From Zoroaster sp. YZ-2022 (Eukaryota; Echinodermata; Asteroidea; Forcipulatida; Zoroasteridae): a DNA stretch of 64,000 bases. Location: assembly GCA_029582265.1 (NCBI GenBank), contig CM055823.1, positions 12,341,716 to 12,405,715 of the forward strand. The letters run 5' to 3'. The notes beneath the pieces are model-generated. The model saw nothing but the letters and a program-made list of their open reading frames with translations, did no database searches and had not been told where the DNA came from. Below are positions 43,234 through 54,547 of the stretch, piece after piece. The position numbers were made by a program, and so were the translations under genes. Each line of letters opens with the position of its first letter. Within the stretch, counting starts at the first letter, position 1.

Positions 43234-44990
43234 TTAACCCTAACTCCCTAGGCCCATTTGCTTACACATAACCTGAATCCTTCCTAACTCCCTAGGCCCA
43301 TTTGCTTACACATAACCTGAATCCTTCCTAACTCCCTAGGCCCATTTGCTTACACATAACCTGAATCCTTCCTAACTCCCTAGGCCCATTTGCTTACACA
43401 TAACCTGAATCCTTCCTAACTCCCTAGGCCCATTTGCTTACACATAACCTGAATCCTTCCTAACTGCCTAGGCCCATTTGCTTACACATAACCTGAATCC
43501 TTCCTAACTCCCTAGGCCCATTTGCTTACACATAACATGAATCCTTCCTAACTCCCTAGGCCCATTTGCTTACACATAACCTGAATCCTTCCTAACTCCC
43601 TAGGCCCATTTGCTTACACATAACCTGAATCCTTCCTAACTCCCTAGGCCCATTTGCTTACACATAACATGAATCCTTCCTAACTCCCTAGGCCCATTTG
43701 CTTACACATAACATGAATCCTTCCTAACTCCCTAGGCCCATTTGCTTACACATAACCTGAATCCTTCCTAACTCCCTAGGCCCATTTGCTTACACATAAC
43801 CTGAATCCTTCCTAACTCCCTAGGCCCATTTGCTTACACATAACCTGAATCCTTCCTAACTCCCCAGGCCCATTTGCTTACACATAACCTGAATCCTTCC
43901 TAACTCCCTAGGCCCATTTGCTTACACATAACATGAATCCTTCCTAACTCCCTAGGCCCATTTGCTTACACTTACCCCTTCCTAACTCCCTAGGCCCATT
44001 TGCTTACATAGCACCTGAATCCTTCCTAACTCCCTAGGCCCATTTGCTTACACATAACATGAATCCTTCCTAACTCCCTAGGCCCATTTGCTTACACATA
44101 ACCTGAATCCTTCCTAACTCCCTAGGCCCATACACATAACCTGAATCCTTCCTAACTCCCTAGGCCCATTTGCTTACACATAACTGAATACTTCCTAACT
44201 CCATAGGCCCATTTGCTTACACATAACATGAATCCTTCCTAACTCCCTAGGCCCATTTGCTTACACATAACCTGAATCCTTCCTAACTCCCTAGGCCCAT
44301 TTGCTTACACATAACCTGAATCCTTCCTAACTCCCTAGGCTCATTTGCTTACACATAACCTGAATCCTTCCTAACTCCCTAGGCCCATTTGCTTACACAT
44401 AACCTGAATCCTTCCTAACTCCATAGGCCCATTTGCTTACACATAACCTGAATCCTTCCTAACTCCCTAGGCTCATTTGCTTACACATAACCTGAATCCT
44501 TCCTAACTCCATAGGCCCATTTGCTTACACATAACATGAATCCTTCCTAACTCCCTAGGCCCATTTGCTTACACATAACATGAATCCTTCCTAACTCCCT
44601 AGGCCCATTTGCTTACACATAACCTGAATCCTTCCTAACTCCCTAGGCCCATTTGCTTACACATAACATGAATCCTTCCCAACTCCCTAGGCCCATTTGC
44701 TTACACATAACCTGAATCCTTCCTAACTCCCTAGGCCCATTTGCTTACACATAACATGAATCCTTCCCAACTCCCTAGGCCCATTTGCTTACACATAACC
44801 TGAATCCTTCCTAACTCCCTAGGCTCATTTGCTTACACATAACCTGAATCCTTCCTAACTCCATAGGCCCATTTGCTTACACATAACCTGAATCCTTCCT
44901 AACTCCCTAGGCCCATTTGCTTACACATAACCTGAATCCTTCCCAACTCCCTAGGCCCATTTGCTTACACGTAACATGAATCCTCCAAAA
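43234..44990. repeat. 44-bp satellite, about 40 units, inside a CCCTAAC-type MITE start
   Basis: It starts TTAACCCTAACTCCCTAGG and then repeats CCTAACTCCCTAGGCCCATT plus TGCTTACACATAACCTGAATCCTT every 44 bp. Variants (CATGAATCC, CCATAGG, GGCTCATTT, TTCCCAAC) are scattered in blocks, and two units are shortened (about 43970 and 44130). It ends GAATCCTCCAAAATCCTTC, a phrase of the MITE family, without a matching right TTAA. Confidence 0.95.
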
Positions 44991-45109
44991 TCCTTCAGTA
45001 GTAAAGCAAGCACATGACATGTATGCACACATGTGTTTCTAATCTGTGATACATGTACATGTACATGACCAGGGACCCTCCCTGCATGCATGTTCATGTA
45101 TGTAATGTA

Positions 45110-45215
45110 CATGTACATGTATGAAGCACTGAAACTCAGGCGTGATTCAAACTCACAACCTCCTGCTTACTAGTACAGACGTTTTAATTTCTCAACCATC
45201 GAGCTTGCCTCGGGT
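45110..45215 (-). repeat. Second SINE family, partial copy
   Basis: ATGTATGAAGCACTG, CGTGATTCAAACTCACAACC, TCCTGCTTACTAG and TTCTCAACCATCG correspond to the 43020-43155 copy. Confidence 0.7.
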
Positions 45216-45256
45216 GATAAGGCTAACAAAATAATGTCTCCGGTTTGTGGTCTCCG

Positions 45257-45366
45257 CGCGTCGCCTCAGACCTGCGCGTCGCCTCAGACCTGCGCGTCGC
45301 CTCAGACCTGCGCGTCGCCTCAGACCTGCGTGTCGCCTCGGACCTGCGCGTCGCATCAGACCCACA
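45257..45366. repeat. 18-bp tandem repeat, about 6 units
   Basis: GCGCGTCGCCTCAGACCT repeated, with GCGTGTCGCCTCGGACCT and GCGCGTCGCATCAGACCC as variants. Divisible by three, so frames stay open on both strands. Very CpG-rich against its surroundings. Confidence 0.93.
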
Positions 45367-45472
45367 TGTCAGCATTTTTAAATTTCTTATTTTTTTTGCC
45401 ATGAAAGCCAAAATTGCTGGATCAATTGGAATTCTGCTGTGCTGTGCTTTAAATTTTCACTTAAGCCCTTTT

Positions 45473-46356
45473 CACACTACAGAGCCAATTCCCGGGAAAA
45501 AAATTCCCGGGAAATTCCCGGGAGTTTTTAACCCCACCAACACCCCAGCGACCGTTCACACTGTAACCTATCTGGTCGCTCCCGGGAACATTATTTCCCG
45601 GGAATATGCACGGTCGTTTCACACTCGCGATCAAATCCCGGAAAATCTTAATCGGCCCACACGGAAGTTGAAAATGTTGTGGGCGGAAGTCCAATCCCAG
45701 AATGCCACACGCTCAAGCACCCGCCGGCGCGGTGACGGCCGGGTTGTTGTGACTGTTTTCCAGGCATCGCGTCATGACCAAAATGGCTCCTTCAAACGTG
45801 TCATCACATCATTTTCGCATGCTATTATTATTCCAATATTTGATATTATACCAATATCTGGTACCTAACCATGCGGACATTATAAATACACGTAAATGAT
45901 ACGGATGCTTAACATGGCCTTGTCCGATACAATTCTTTTATTCAATTCTAAAACCATTTATTTGGTCACATTCTATAAAACTAAATATATCGTGTTATTT
46001 ACAGATGTACAATGTAGACATTTATATTTTAAGAAGGAAAGTTTCAAACGTACTGAAATACAACACTGGATATTAACGCGCGAACTATTTGGCGCGCCAT
46101 TTGTGACCTCGCTGACCTTTCAAGACATACGTCCCAACATCCGCGACGCGAAGTGGGGTAAGTTAAACCCGCTTTCGTTTCACACTAGTTGCTATTTCCC
46201 GGGAAAAACACTATTCCCGGGAAAAACTCGCTTACCCCTACTCCCGAGCAGGGGTAATTATTTCCCGGGAATAAGCTACTTCCCGGGAATTTCCTGGGGT
46301 TAACTTTTGAAATGTGAACACATTTCCCGGGAAATACGTCTAGTGTGAAAGGGGCT
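45473..46356. mobile_element. Large TIR element rich in CCCGGG
   Basis: AAGCCCTTTTCACACTAC at the left and TAGTGTGAAAGGGGCT at the right. Both outer parts are built from TTCCCGGGAA palindromes (more than ten). The centre (about 45610-46150) has CCGCCGGCGCGGTGACGGCC and no recognised ORF. Ends of the 'CCCTTTTCACACT' type occur in several vertebrate and invertebrate DNA transposons; superfamily not decided. Confidence 0.8.
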
Positions 46357-46549
46357 ATAGGGGTATGAACATTTGCCCTAATTGAAAGGCCTCTCTTAGC
46401 CACCATACATGTACTTTGTACACAGGAAATTTGGTCCCGTGTATACAATGTATTACATCTTTCCCTGTTGGCAAAAAAATAAAATAAAAAATCACCGCAC
46501 CAATTTTGAAGGCCGACCAATGACCAGAAACCAGAGACTAAACAATTGA

Positions 46550-46625
46550 TCGATTCTGCCCTTACAATGACGTACACGTAATGTATGAAGCACTCTATAC
46601 TCAGTGTTTCCATGTGTCTGTGAAC
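46550..46625 (-). repeat. Second SINE family, fragment
   Basis: CAATTGATCGATTCTGCCC, AATGTATGAAGCACTCTATA and CATGTGTCTGTGAACA align with 42985-43070. Confidence 0.6.
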
Positions 46626-47960
46626 ATGCTACATGTATACGGTGACGCTAGTTTTTTTTAACCCAAAAATCTAATTAAATCCAAAATTGTTACCATACTT
46701 ACAAGTTTTACTATATGTATACTGATGCTATCTGATGTTTGAGTATCTCCTATAAACCATGTGACTTGTTAACACTTTGCATGACCTTTAGACTACCAGG
46801 ATGATTTACTGCCTGACAAAAGTGTGTGCATTTGTATGCAGAGTTTGTACAAGTTAATGATGGTATTCAAGTTAAAGGCCACTCTAATTTTATTTATCCG
46901 TTTTATGGATTTTGGCGACGAAAATTTCCCGAAAATGAAAAACAAAAAAAATCACCATCCCAATTTTCAATTTTTTTTATTTTTTCCCGGCAACAGATTT
47001 TCAGAAAGTATTATGAAAAAAAAACCATAAATTGCACTTTTTCAGAAAATATTTTCTGAGATTGTGATCTTGCTGGTGCGGTGATTTTAACAGCCTGTTT
47101 TACAGGTCTTCAGTTGGAGCGATCGCTACAATAATGCGAGGAAAATTTTGTACCGACAAAATAAATAACTGCTGGTAGACCCATCATGAGTGGAAGGGTG
47201 AGGATAATTGTTCATCTCTTTGTTAATTGATTTCAGAAGAGAGACAGAAAAGAGGCCCTCGCAGGCCATACACCGAGTAGTCAATTAAAGATATGTTATC
47301 TCCTTCAAGCAAACACGAATGCAAAGAAAATTGTTATGTCAAAACCTGAGATTCGCAGCTAATGATTCACAGAAATTTAACACATTTCTTCTTGCAGGAA
47401 TCATTTGCCACAAACTGATGACACAAAAAAAACACTTTGATTTGCCAGGCGCCCTAAGTTCACAGCCTTGTTCCTACAGTAATTAGCCCAAAAACATGAC
47501 ATCATGTGGTAGGTTTGCGAAAAATGCCAGATACTATGTTTCCCAGTCTCTACATGTACCCTGTCTCCATCTCAAGTCAACGATGATTGATATTACTCAG
47601 TGCCAACTCATTACACTTGGGTGATGTACATGTATACTCAGAATGAAATACAGTGCAGTCCTGACCGATGTGACATCCTTACTGCCGCCTCATAAAGAAT
47701 TTATTTGGTTAACAATCCTCGCTGTATTTTTACAGCGGACCATATGCTGTGGCAAATGAGAAGGGGTTGAGTTACATGTACAGACCGGGCAACTTCAAAT
47801 GGCAATTATCGCCAGCTACTTCTGTGCATTTTATAAGTTCTGTTTATTATTGTTGTTATAATGACATGCTTCAGAATGTTCTGAAGGAGAGGTTTCCCAT
47901 GTCAGAATTTTTGTCAAACGTCCACAACAAAAGGTATGCAGTTGTCTCTATTCCTTAAAG
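46626..47960. other. 1.3-kb stretch without recognised features
   Basis: A+T-rich with T-runs. I checked for exon-like frames and see none with both splice sites and a recognisable peptide. Confidence 0.45.
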
Positions 47961-47964
47961 ATAT

Positions 47965-48790
47965 ATCAGACGTGTTTGGGCCGATTTGACGGTAAAAAAT
48001 AGATTGAAATGTTGAATTGCTGTTTTTCTGGGGTTTTATAAGCTTTCATTTGAGACATTGAATGAAATAATCCGTCAATGATTAGTACCACTAAATTCAA
48101 AACTCAAATTAATTAAATGTTGGCCCACTGTTTTAACCCTAACCCCTTGGGTATTTTTACTAGAAAGTATCCTGAATCCACCAAAATCCACCAATTTTGT
48201 CACACACAAAATGCTGGTGTCCTGAATCCATCAGAATCCGCCAGTGTAGATATTGGACATATCCTGAATCCGCCAAAATCCACCACTAAATATTTGGTGG
48301 ATTTTGGCGGATTCAGGATACCATGCTCACATGAAAATTTGTATAGTATGTTGCTGCATAGAATCCATCAAAATCTAACATATACAGTACATGTAACTAT
48401 AATCCATCAACCAACATGACCAAGCAGTTAAAAACTATTGAAATCCTGAATCCATCAAAATCCGCCACATGCTCAATGTGGAGGTATCCTGAATCCGCCA
48501 AAATCTTCCAATACAGGGGGATGGATTTTGATGGATTCAGGGTGGTTAGGGTTTATCCTCAGCTTCCATGTCACGACACAATTTATTGTACGTAACGGGC
48601 TGAGGGCGTGGGCAGTCTTTTGAATGGCAAGAGCGGATGTCAATCAGAATCAAGCACATTTTAAATATCACTTTTATTTACAGTTTCTGACATCCAAATT
48701 TCATAAGTTTTTATTTTTTTTGTTTCCTAACGATATTATCTTTCAAACATTTTTTTTGTTGGTCTCTTGAGACAAACATGGGCGAAAACA
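47965..48790. repeat. Dispersed repeat 'GGCCGATTTGACGGTAA', interrupted copy
   Basis: Left part to 48132 and right part from 48556 together match the 8139-9300 element (AGATTGAAATGTTGAATTGC; GTCAATCAGAATCAAGCAC; CTTGAGACAAAC). The CCCTAAC-type MITE at 48133-48555 splits it at a site close to, but not the same as, the one used at 8387. Confidence 0.75.
48133..48555. mobile_element. TTAA MITE (CCCTAAC-type) with GAATCCACCAAAATCC phrases
   Basis: TTAACCCTAACCCCTTGGG at the left and GGTGGTTAGGGTTTA at the right (TTAA changed to TTTA). Many TCCTGAATCC(A/G)(C/T)CAAAATCC phrases in the left half pair with GGATTTTG(A/G)(T/C)GGATTC to the right. Confidence 0.88.
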
Positions 48791-49002
48791 GCACAATTTC
48801 TCTGAAAGAAAATAAAAGAAAAAAAACAGCAGCAGATTCTATATACGTGTACAGTACAATACATCATAATTTTTACTGAAATTAATATTGAATTTATAAA
48901 AGATTTAGCTATTTGCACACTGCTTACAAACCAAAAAGACACAGCTGTAATATAAATGCTTGCAAAATAAACACTTTCAGTGTAAAATACATACAGTATG
49001 CA

Positions 49003-49172
49003 CCATGTTTTTGATGGGGCAAAATTGTTTATTTCGAACTCTCGTTGCTGTCTGCGACCTGGCACTCGAACTTCACGTATGTGTCTGGAATGCGCGTGAA
49101 GTTCGTGCGCCGGGTTGTAAACAGCAATGAGTGTTCGAAATAAACAATTTGGCCCTGTCAAAAACATGGCGC
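49003..49172. repeat. Foldback palindrome
   Basis: CCATGTTTTTGATGGGGCAA, TTGTTTATTTCGAAC at the left and GTTCGAAATAAACAA, CAAAAACATGG at the right, with an inner CGAACTTCACG...CGTGAAGTTCG stem. One copy here. Confidence 0.85.
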
Positions 49173-49224
49173 ATATGTGTAATACCATGACAGGGTTTGG
49201 TACCGAAGGTTACTTTAAAAAAAA

Positions 49225-49620
49225 ATAAGGTAAGTGAAGACTGTTTGCGGTGACACCATGTAGAAATTCCCTTTTCAGAACTATACTACTCAAAACAATT
49301 TAGGGAACACCGGATTTTTAACATCAAATAGGTTTGAAATGTTCCATGAACCGGGATTTTCATTTGCAATCCCCTCTCTCTTTCAGTAGTCATGTCATGA
49401 AATGTGTAATCACTACATGCATCCTTTATCATCTGTTTCATTGTGCAGTTGTTTCTCATCAATTCTGTGAAACATTGTGTTTACATGTATCTGAAATAAA
49501 TGATCTTGCTTTAACTGAGATTATTCCGGTGTTCCCTAAATTGTTTTGAGTAGTATATTTACTATTCAAATGAGAATTCTAAATGGTGTCACCACAAACA
49601 GTCTTTACTTATCCTTTTCA
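49225..49620. repeat. 'GGTGTCACC' foldback element split by a Tc1-like MITE
   Basis: AGACTGTTTGCGGTGACACC at the left and GGTGTCACCACAAACAGTCT at the right are complementary arms. Between them lies the MITE at 49284-49556. So this family has at least two subfamilies: AATTAGTC and AAACAGTC. Confidence 0.8.
49284..49556. mobile_element. Tc1/mariner-like MITE, copy 2
   Basis: Same ends and TA flanks as at 27650. It differs by an inserted CATGTA at 49484-49489 and a CT dinucleotide loss in the CTCTCT run. Confidence 0.93.
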
Positions 49621-49623
49621 ACA

Positions 49624-49893
49624 TGGAGTGTCGTGGGCGAGCGGTCTAGCGCACCGAACTCAAGTTCTGGTGTTGCCAGCAGCAGGGTGTGGGTTTGAGC
49701 CCCGGTCATGACACTTGTGTCCTTGAGCAAGGTACTTAACCGTAATTGCTTCGTCCTTCGGATGGGACGTAAAGCCGTAGGTCCCGTGTGTTGTGTAATG
49801 CACGTAAAAAAGAATGCGCCTTGAGCATCACTTAGTTGGTGGATACGTGCGCTATATAAGTCCACACATTATTATTATTATTATTATTATTAT
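49624..49893 (+). repeat. tRNA-derived SINE, internally deleted variant
   Basis: Head GGAGTGTCGTGGGCGAGCGG, B-box changed to GGTTTGAGCCC. Most of the body is replaced by TTCGTCCTTCGGATGGGACG and CGTAGGTCCCGTGTGT, then the usual tail. It looks like a separate subfamily. Confidence 0.88.
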
Positions 49894-50273
49894 GTAAAGC
49901 TACATGTGTATAAGTCTTTAAGTACATGAACATATAAGTCTAGAATTAGTAATTCAATCAATCTTCTCTAGAAATAAGTTTGTCGGAGGTGTTGTAATTT
50001 TTGGAGAAAAGTGAACCTACACTGCAATTGCCAGTAAGTTTATTGAAAGGGTACTCTTTCCTAAAGTTTACATCACAACATATCTGCCGGTACATATTGC
50101 AAGAAGTTGGAAATTACATACATACACGTAAGTGTACATGTGTATACATACACAAAATCTGATTTTTGAAAAGTGCCATCTTTCGCATGTCTGCATTTGT
50201 GACAGGCCTGGAATTTAATTCTTGTAGGGACAAGGCCACTTCTAACTGTCTAAGAATGTCTATGGGAATATTT

Positions 50274-50909
50274 TTAACCAGTTCGCTTCGGAGGCCGTGT
50301 ATACACGCAATTTTGTTTTGTACAGCGGATCGGAGAGCGTCTAAACACGCATTCCGATTTTTGTGTGTGTTACCGGGAGACTTGTCAACACGCCACACGT
50401 GGCGTGCCGTCATGGCGGCTGACTTGTATACACGCAATCGTTTCTCGGAGTCCATGGGGTCACGGTTCGGTGGCCCCGGACAAAATGCACTGCAAACACT
50501 GAACGAGTTCACTCTTTTTATTGATTTTTGCCTAATCCCTTTATCCAAGACCTGTTCCTTTGACGTACAAGCCAAGAATTTGTAAAGACGGATTTAATCC
50601 ATTGTTTACGAGGCCTTCGATCTCTCTCCAGGTATGCCGTCTTTTCGACCGGGCGCTGGTCGCTAATAGGCCGTTGCTTCGGAGCTTGCCAACGGTCTAA
50701 TTGTGCTGAACAAACACAACCGTAATTAAAAAACTAGCCATTTAATTCTCGAAATGTCAATGAGTAAAGGTGTTTATTTGGGTGTCCGAACTTAGTTTCA
50801 TTGACAAAAAAAATTATTAATGGCTAGAAATTTTTTCAGATTTTTCACTGAAAATAAACCCACACGGGGGACCGGAAAAAAATAAATATTCCCGACGTCA
50901 ACTGGTTAA
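50274..50909. mobile_element. TTAA MITE (CCAGTTCGC-type), long copy 2
   Basis: TTAACCAGTTCGCTTCGGAGG to CCCGACGTCAACTGGTTAA, TTAA at both ends, 636 bp, same length as the copy at 38818 but in the opposite orientation. The frame shared with that copy stays open here on the minus strand (SKEQVLDKGIRQKSIKRVNS). Confidence 0.92.
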
Positions 50910-51727
50910 AGAGGTACCAAGGCCAAAACCAGGGCAATGGAGGCTGGCCATGACCTCTGTGGAACGGCCTTGGACCTATGTGTACATTATGTACCAAGTA
51001 CCAAGGTGAACAATTATATAATATTGAAATGCATGGGATGTACACTATACACTGTACATGTAGTGCTTAAGTCAAGCAGAGAATGTGTCAACACAACTAT
51101 TACAATGGTTTCAAAAGATTCCTTTGACTGACCACATTCCAGCACAAGGTTATTCTGTGAGAGAATTTCAATCTTATTTTTACTGTCCGCTACATACAGC
51201 CTGTAAAACTGTACAGTGTACACTTGTGTATGCATGTATACAAAAACTGTACTGTTTTCCTTCCTCCATGGCCTAAAGTTACACATTTTATGTGTGCTAG
51301 GGACAAGTGTACTAAGTCTACTTACACAATTTCACTTGTGTCACATAACAAAATGCTATGTACACAAAATCCACAATAAGTGCCAAAATTCAATTATTAA
51401 AAAAAAAGTATTCCATGTTCACACAAAAACTTTCTGCCAAAACATTTTGCTAAGCAAAATTTTAAAAAATAAATAAGTACTCCCTGTGTACAAGACGTGG
51501 TCGGCCCAAGCAAGGCATTTTGAAAGACCTTTCATAGTGAGAGTGAGACTGTTTTGATTGGTCATATAGAATATTCTGCACCGATTTGGAGTACTCATAC
51601 TCAAACAATTTTCTGTTCTCGTTAAAAAAAAAATGCTTGCAGCGCAGCAGTTTACATTTACCTTTCTGTGTCGCGCCATAACTCGCTTCCCTGCAAATTT
51701 TCATATGATACAATAATACAAACGTGT

Positions 51728-51818
51728 TAAGTAAGACTAATTGCGGTGACACCATGTGGAATCTCAATTGAGTAGTAATTAGATTCCACATGGTGTCACC
51801 GCAATTAGTCTTACTTAT
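51728..51818. repeat. Minimal 'GGTGTCACCGCAATTAGTC' hairpin
   Basis: TAAGTAAGACTAATTGCGG and complement, arms of about 40 bp, with only CAATTGAGTAGTAATTAGA-like loop left. Confidence 0.9.
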
Positions 51819-51904
51819 CATCCTCACCATGCAAAGCTACAAGTTTTACCTAAACGTGTTGTTGCCACTCAATGAGGCTGGAATCATCGGTGCCATGAGT
51901 ACAA

Positions 51905-52212
51905 CATAATGTGGGTTCGAATCACGGCCGTGACACTTGTGTCCTTGAGCAAGACACTTAATCATAATTGCTTCTCTCCACCCAGGGGTTAAAATGGGTA
52001 CCTGTGAAGGCAGAGTTGGTTTGCTCTATATGCGCTAGAAATGGCAGCAATTGAGCTGTATACTCCCCAGGGAGCTGAGATGGTTTCAGGAATGATTTAT
52101 GAGCCTTATGAGCCTTATGAGCAGGGATAATAATATAATGCGCCTTGAGCACCACTTAGTTGGTGGATACGTGCGCTATATAAATCCACACATTATTATT
52201 ATTATTATTATG
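51905..52212 (+). repeat. tRNA-derived SINE lacking the A-box
   Basis: Starts AATGTGGGTTCGAATCACGG, runs through the body with a small deletion after GAGTTGGT, and ends in (ATT)n. Confidence 0.93.
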
Positions 52213-52223
52213 TACATGTACAT

Positions 52224-52700
52224 CTACAGACTAAAATCAACGATTGAGGCAGCCTGAAGATCTGACATCATACTTTGAGGCTTGTAAATTAAGCCAGATA
52301 CCAGCCGTGCAGCCGCCATGTTTTTTCCCCAGAGATTCAACTCTGACCTTTGCATGCGATGGTGGGCGCACGTCCACGCGCAATATCTCCAGCAATATAC
52401 ATGATGGTTGACAGAAGTACACGCGAGCGAAATAGAGTTACATTCGCACACGAGCCTCGAAGCCTGACATAAGATCTTTAGCACAACTGATTTTATCCAA
52501 TGAAATCCCTCGAATGGTACGGCCAGAGCCTGTCTCTATCTTTGATAGGATAAAGACAGGGGACCAGTCTATGATTGAGGGCGCTGTTAAGAGAGCACCC
52601 TCAGTTGGTGGTACATGTATTAATTTTTTGTTCCCCCTGTTACTTGCACAAATTTGGGAGAAAAAAAATCTGTAATCCAAGTAATAAATAAAATGGTCCG
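52224..52700. other. CpG-rich stretch and repeat partner of 32455-32620
   Basis: GGGCGCACGTCCACGCGCAA and nearby CpGs are unusual for this window. The right half (GAGAGCACCCTCAGTTGGTGG, GTTACTTGCACAAATTTGGG) resembles 32455-32600 in reverse. No exon is supported. Confidence 0.45.
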
Positions 52701-52859
52701 AGTGTTACATGTACATGTCATAGTGTGGCATGAAGTACATGTATGTGTATGTGTACACGTAAACATGTGGTTAACCTCACAACAATTGTACCCATAAATG
52801 CTACATGTATAAATGCATGGTACAGTACATTATGTATGCAACACAATGATAGGTAAAAT

Positions 52860-53040
52860 TTGTAGCTTTGCATGGTGAGGATAAGTAAGACTAATTGCGG
52901 TGACACCATGTGAAATTCTCAATTGTGAAATTCTCCTGATGACGATCAGAGCATACTGATCAAAACGTCGAGTTGTACCTCCACTAATTATTACTCAATT
53001 GAGAATTTCACATGGTGTCACCGCAATTAGTCTTACTTAA
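52860..53040. repeat. 'GGTGTCACCGCAATTAGTC' foldback, fuller copy
   Basis: Arms AGACTAATTGCGGTGACACC and complement; loop with GACGATCAGAGCATACTGATC and GTCGAGTTGTACCTCCA as at 1285-1325. Confidence 0.88.
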
Positions 53041-53399
53041 CACAATGATAGAGGGCTTTGCCTGTGTATCATTGGAGAGTACAAAACCCATCAAACCACA
53101 AACAACAATTGCTTGGTTACCATGGTATTAGATTTTGAGAAAGAACAGTTACATACAATATATACGTATAAATGTGAACAAAAAATCAAATATTTATGGA
53201 AAGAGCCCTAGAATGGAAATTGTAGTCAGTGCATAAAGTGCGTGCCATGCAACACCTGCTCCCATATGGCACCAAGACTTCTTCTAGTGTGCGTATGTAC
53301 ATATGTAAATTGTATGTAAATATCATCTGTGATATTTGAATAACTTACGAGGCTAACGAAAGGATTCAATATTTGATGGAGATACATGTACATCAACAT

Positions 53400-53965
53400 T
53401 GAGAGGTGGGGGACAGGGTGGGGGGACAGGGTGGGGGAACAGGGTGAGGACAGGGTGAGGACAGGGTGAGGACAGGGTGGGGAGAGGTGGGAGACAGGGT
53501 GAGGACAGGGTGGGGACAGGGTGAGGACAGGGTGAGGACAGGGTGAGGACAGGGTGAGGACAGGGTGAGGACAGGGTGAGGACAGGGTGGGGACAGGGTG
53601 GGGACAGGGTGGGGACAGGGTGGGGACAGGGTGGGGACAGGGTGGGGACAGGGTGGGGACAGGGTGGGGACAGGGTGAGGACAGGGTGGGGACAGGGTGG
53701 GGACAGGGTGGGGACAGGGTGGGAGAGGTTGGGACAGGGTGGGGAGAGGAGGGGACAGGGTGGGGACAGGGTGGGGACAGGGTGGGGACAGGTGGGGGAC
53801 AGGGTGGGGACAGGGTGGGGAGAGGTGGGGGACAGGGTGGGGACAGGGTGGGGACAGGGTGGGGACAGGGTGGGGACAGGGTGGGGACAGGGTGGGGAGA
53901 GGATGGGAGACAGGGTGAGGAGAGGTGGGAGACAGGGTAGGGAGAGGTGGGAGACAGGGTGGGGG
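53400..53965. repeat. G-rich 11-bp minisatellite, about 50 units
   Basis: ACAGGGTGGGG repeated, with ACAGGGTGAGG in blocks and AGAGGTGGG interruptions. The plus strand is almost free of C and T apart from the T and C of each unit, so it could form G-quadruplexes. Since 11 is not divisible by three, every frame is open and gives the same 11-residue pattern (Pro-rich on minus, Gly/Asp on plus). Not a gene. Confidence 0.96.
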
Positions 53966-54547
53966 GTACATGTACTAGGCGCACATAAACATGTACATAA
54001 TAAGTGTGTACAATGCAGTATGCCACGCAACCTGCTTTCCACCAATGAAATTCCAAACCATGATTTAAAAAGAACATTGGTGGTATGCCTCTGGAACCAG
54101 TGTTTCCCCTGGCTGATGATAAGCATGCAGCACTCGTGTTAAATGTTTTGTTAGCGGCTGTAAGAAAAAACGACCCATTCAGAATCCAGAAAGAAAGAAT
54201 GAAAAAGTTTGGAATATTTACACAAAATACAAAAATGTTTTCAATTATTATTTACTGTACACTGTACAGTATGTACGAGGTGATCAATCAAATCACCAGG
54301 GTGGGCCACAGTCCAGGCCACTGCACTGGAAACACCGACGAGACCCGTTCTCAACCAATGAAATCCCAATACACTGTATCTAACACCGTGGTATTATTTA
54401 TAAAGTAAATTAGGTAGGATTTGAAGCTTTGCATGGTGGAAGTACAGTAGGAGTAAGATTAGCGCTAGCACCATACAATCTATTATGAGTTGGTTCTGAG
54501 AAAAATTGTTGGTTATGAAAAAAAACGGTGGTGAGATAACTTGATGT

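Noticed and set aside
43234..44990. CRISPR array
   Set aside because: Units are contiguous 44-bp repeats without unique spacers, in a eukaryotic setting.
45245..45868. 207-codon frame starting in the 18-bp repeat
   Set aside because: The first part is the 18-bp tandem repeat (multiple of three), the rest lies in a TIR element; no recognisable domain.
52320..52440. Start codon in good context (GCCGCCATG) in a CpG-rich stretch
   Set aside because: The frame stops after 28 codons without a donor, and the region is partly a dispersed repeat.
53226..54142. Proline-rich and glycine-rich proteins of 190-280 residues
   Set aside because: All frames of the 11-bp minisatellite are open on both strands, with the same period-11 pattern. 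This is a property of the repeat, not coding.
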